Shown one piece after another: positions 7,116-7,848 of a stretch of 7,848 nt of DNA. The stretch is from the NCBI GenBank assembly GCA_945980015.1, contig CAMFQI010000042.1, positions 1-7,848 of the forward strand, in the 5' to 3' direction. Numbering within the stretch: position 1 is the stretch's first letter; each line of letters starts with the position of its first letter. This DNA is from an uncultured Eubacterium sp. (GTDB taxonomy: Bacteria; Bacillota; Clostridia; Oscillospirales; Acutalibacteraceae). The notes beneath the pieces are model-generated. The model worked only from the letters and a program-made list of their open reading frames with translations, did not search any database and was not told the DNA's origin. Position numbers and translations under genes: made by a program.

Positions 7116-7803
7116 AAAGGCTTTTAATTACTCTAAGATACGACGGATACGCTTATCACGGCTATCAGGTTCAAAAAAATGCAATAACCGTTCAGGAGGT
7201 TTTTCAAAACGCCGTAGAAAAGGTGTTCGGTAAACGTCTTGATGTAACCGGCTGCAGCAGAACCGACAGCGGCGTTCACGCTAATATGTACTGCGTTTGT
7301 ATTGATTGTGATATGGACATTTCCAACGAAGGCGTCATTATGGCATTGAATACTTATTTGCCGAATGATATAGCCGTTTATGATTGCAGGGAGGTTGACT
7401 TAAGCTTTCATCCTCGGTATTCCTGCAAAAGTAAGGAATATCTTTATAAGCTTTATAACGGAAAATATCCGAATCCGTTTTTAGAAAGATATGCATATTG
7501 GTACAGATTTCCCGTTGATGAGAAATACTTAAACGAACAAGCGCAGGCTTTTTTGGGAACGCATGATTTTATCGGCTTTTGTTCATCTAAATCCGATGTT
7601 GAGGATACTCACAGAACCATTTATTCCTTTGACGTATGGCGCAAGGGGGATATGGTGTATTTTAAGGTATGCGGTGACGGATTTTTGTATAATATGGTAC
7701 GAATAATGGTTGGAACCCTGCTTTTTGTTTCACAGGGAAAAATAAAAAAGGACGAGCTTTCTCAGGTGATTAATTCTCACGACAGAAGTAAAGCCGGAAA
7801 AAC
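7112..7803 (+). CDS. truA: tRNA pseudouridine synthase TruA (3' end missing)
   Basis: TruA converts uridine to pseudouridine at positions 38-40 in the anticodon stem-loop of many tRNAs and needs no cofactor. The start ATG overlaps the ecfT stop (ATGA) and has no recognisable Shine-Dalgarno site, so coupled translation is likely. Visible family features are RYDGYAYHGYQVQ (9-21), the catalytic motif CSRTDSGVHA (48-57) with Asp52, FHPRYSCKSKEYLY (99-112), and GDGFLYNMVRIMVGTLL (188-204). About 231 genuine residues are present, ending DRSKAGKT, which normally continues into an AP-x-GL segment and a final beta strand. The missing part is roughly 15-20 residues. The frame stays open to the window edge only because it reads into adapter sequence from 7804, so those residues should not be kept. 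Confidence 0.95.
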
Positions 7804-7848
7804 CTGTCTCTTATACACATCTGACGCTGCCGACGAAGGCTTAGGTGT
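7804..7848. other. Illumina Nextera adapter contamination at the contig end (not genomic)
   Basis: The 19-base Tn5/Nextera mosaic end CTGTCTCTTATACACATCT occupies 7804-7822. It is followed by GACGCTGCCGACGA (7823-7836), the complement of the Nextera read-1 adapter tail. Next come 8 bases AGGCTTAG (7837-7844), the reverse complement of i5 index CTAAGCCT, known as S508, and then GTGT (7845-7848), the start of the complement of the P5 flow-cell arm. All four parts are in the exact order of an adapter read-through. The truA frame across it gives the peptide CLLYTSDAADE, a recognised mark of this artefact. Authentic sequence ends at 7803; base 7804 could belong to either, since the Thr codon fits with any third base. 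Confidence 0.98.

Noticed and set aside
7804..7822. Transposon (Tn5-like) end next to truA
   Set aside because: The 19 bases are the engineered mosaic end used in library preparation and continue into the read-1 tail, index and P5 arm, so this is an adapter and not a natural insertion.

Overview
The window reads as chromosomal housekeeping DNA from a low-to-moderate GC Gram-positive bacterium of the Clostridia. An uncultured gut Oscillospiraceae/Ruminococcaceae-type lineage fits best. The basis is the AT-rich intergenic DNA, strong use of AGA for arginine, GGAGG-type ribosome binding sites, a TTGCAA/TATAAT sigma-A promoter and the Firmicutes-style ECF transporter genes ending in truA. The placement is inferred from protein and codon style; no 16S gene is present.

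Layout: positions 1-29 are the tail of an upstream unit that cannot be assigned. An intrinsic terminator (30-53) closes it. A well-formed promoter (83-111) then starts one tight, all-plus-strand operon of nine genes with no gap longer than about 15 bases: ruvC, ruvA, ruvB (Holliday-junction resolution), glmM (phosphoglucosamine mutase, cell-wall precursor supply), a class I SAM-dependent methyltransferase of the RlmI-like fold, ecfA1, ecfA2, ecfT (the shared energising module of ECF vitamin/metal transporters) and truA (tRNA pseudouridine synthase). Several junctions overlap (TAATG at glmM/methyltransferase, ATGA at ecfA2/ecfT and ecfT/truA), so translational coupling is likely. No terminator or convincing internal promoter was seen after position 111.

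The genes do not form one pathway. They are four functional blocks (recombination, wall precursor, RNA modification, micronutrient uptake) sharing a transcript. All visible catalytic motifs are intact in the RuvABC, GlmM and Ecf proteins. The methyltransferase has a Tyr where cysteine-dependent m5C relatives carry their catalytic Cys.

The last 45 bases (7804-7848) are not biological. They are an Illumina Nextera adapter: the transposase mosaic end, the read-1 tail, an 8-base index that reads as the reverse complement of i5 index S508 (CTAAGCCT), and the first four bases of the flow-cell arm. The genomic sequence stops at about 7803, inside truA, and the open frame beyond it encodes an artefactual peptide. 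I found no mobile element, CRISPR array, RNA gene or previously undescribed system. The most important second-look item is this contamination.
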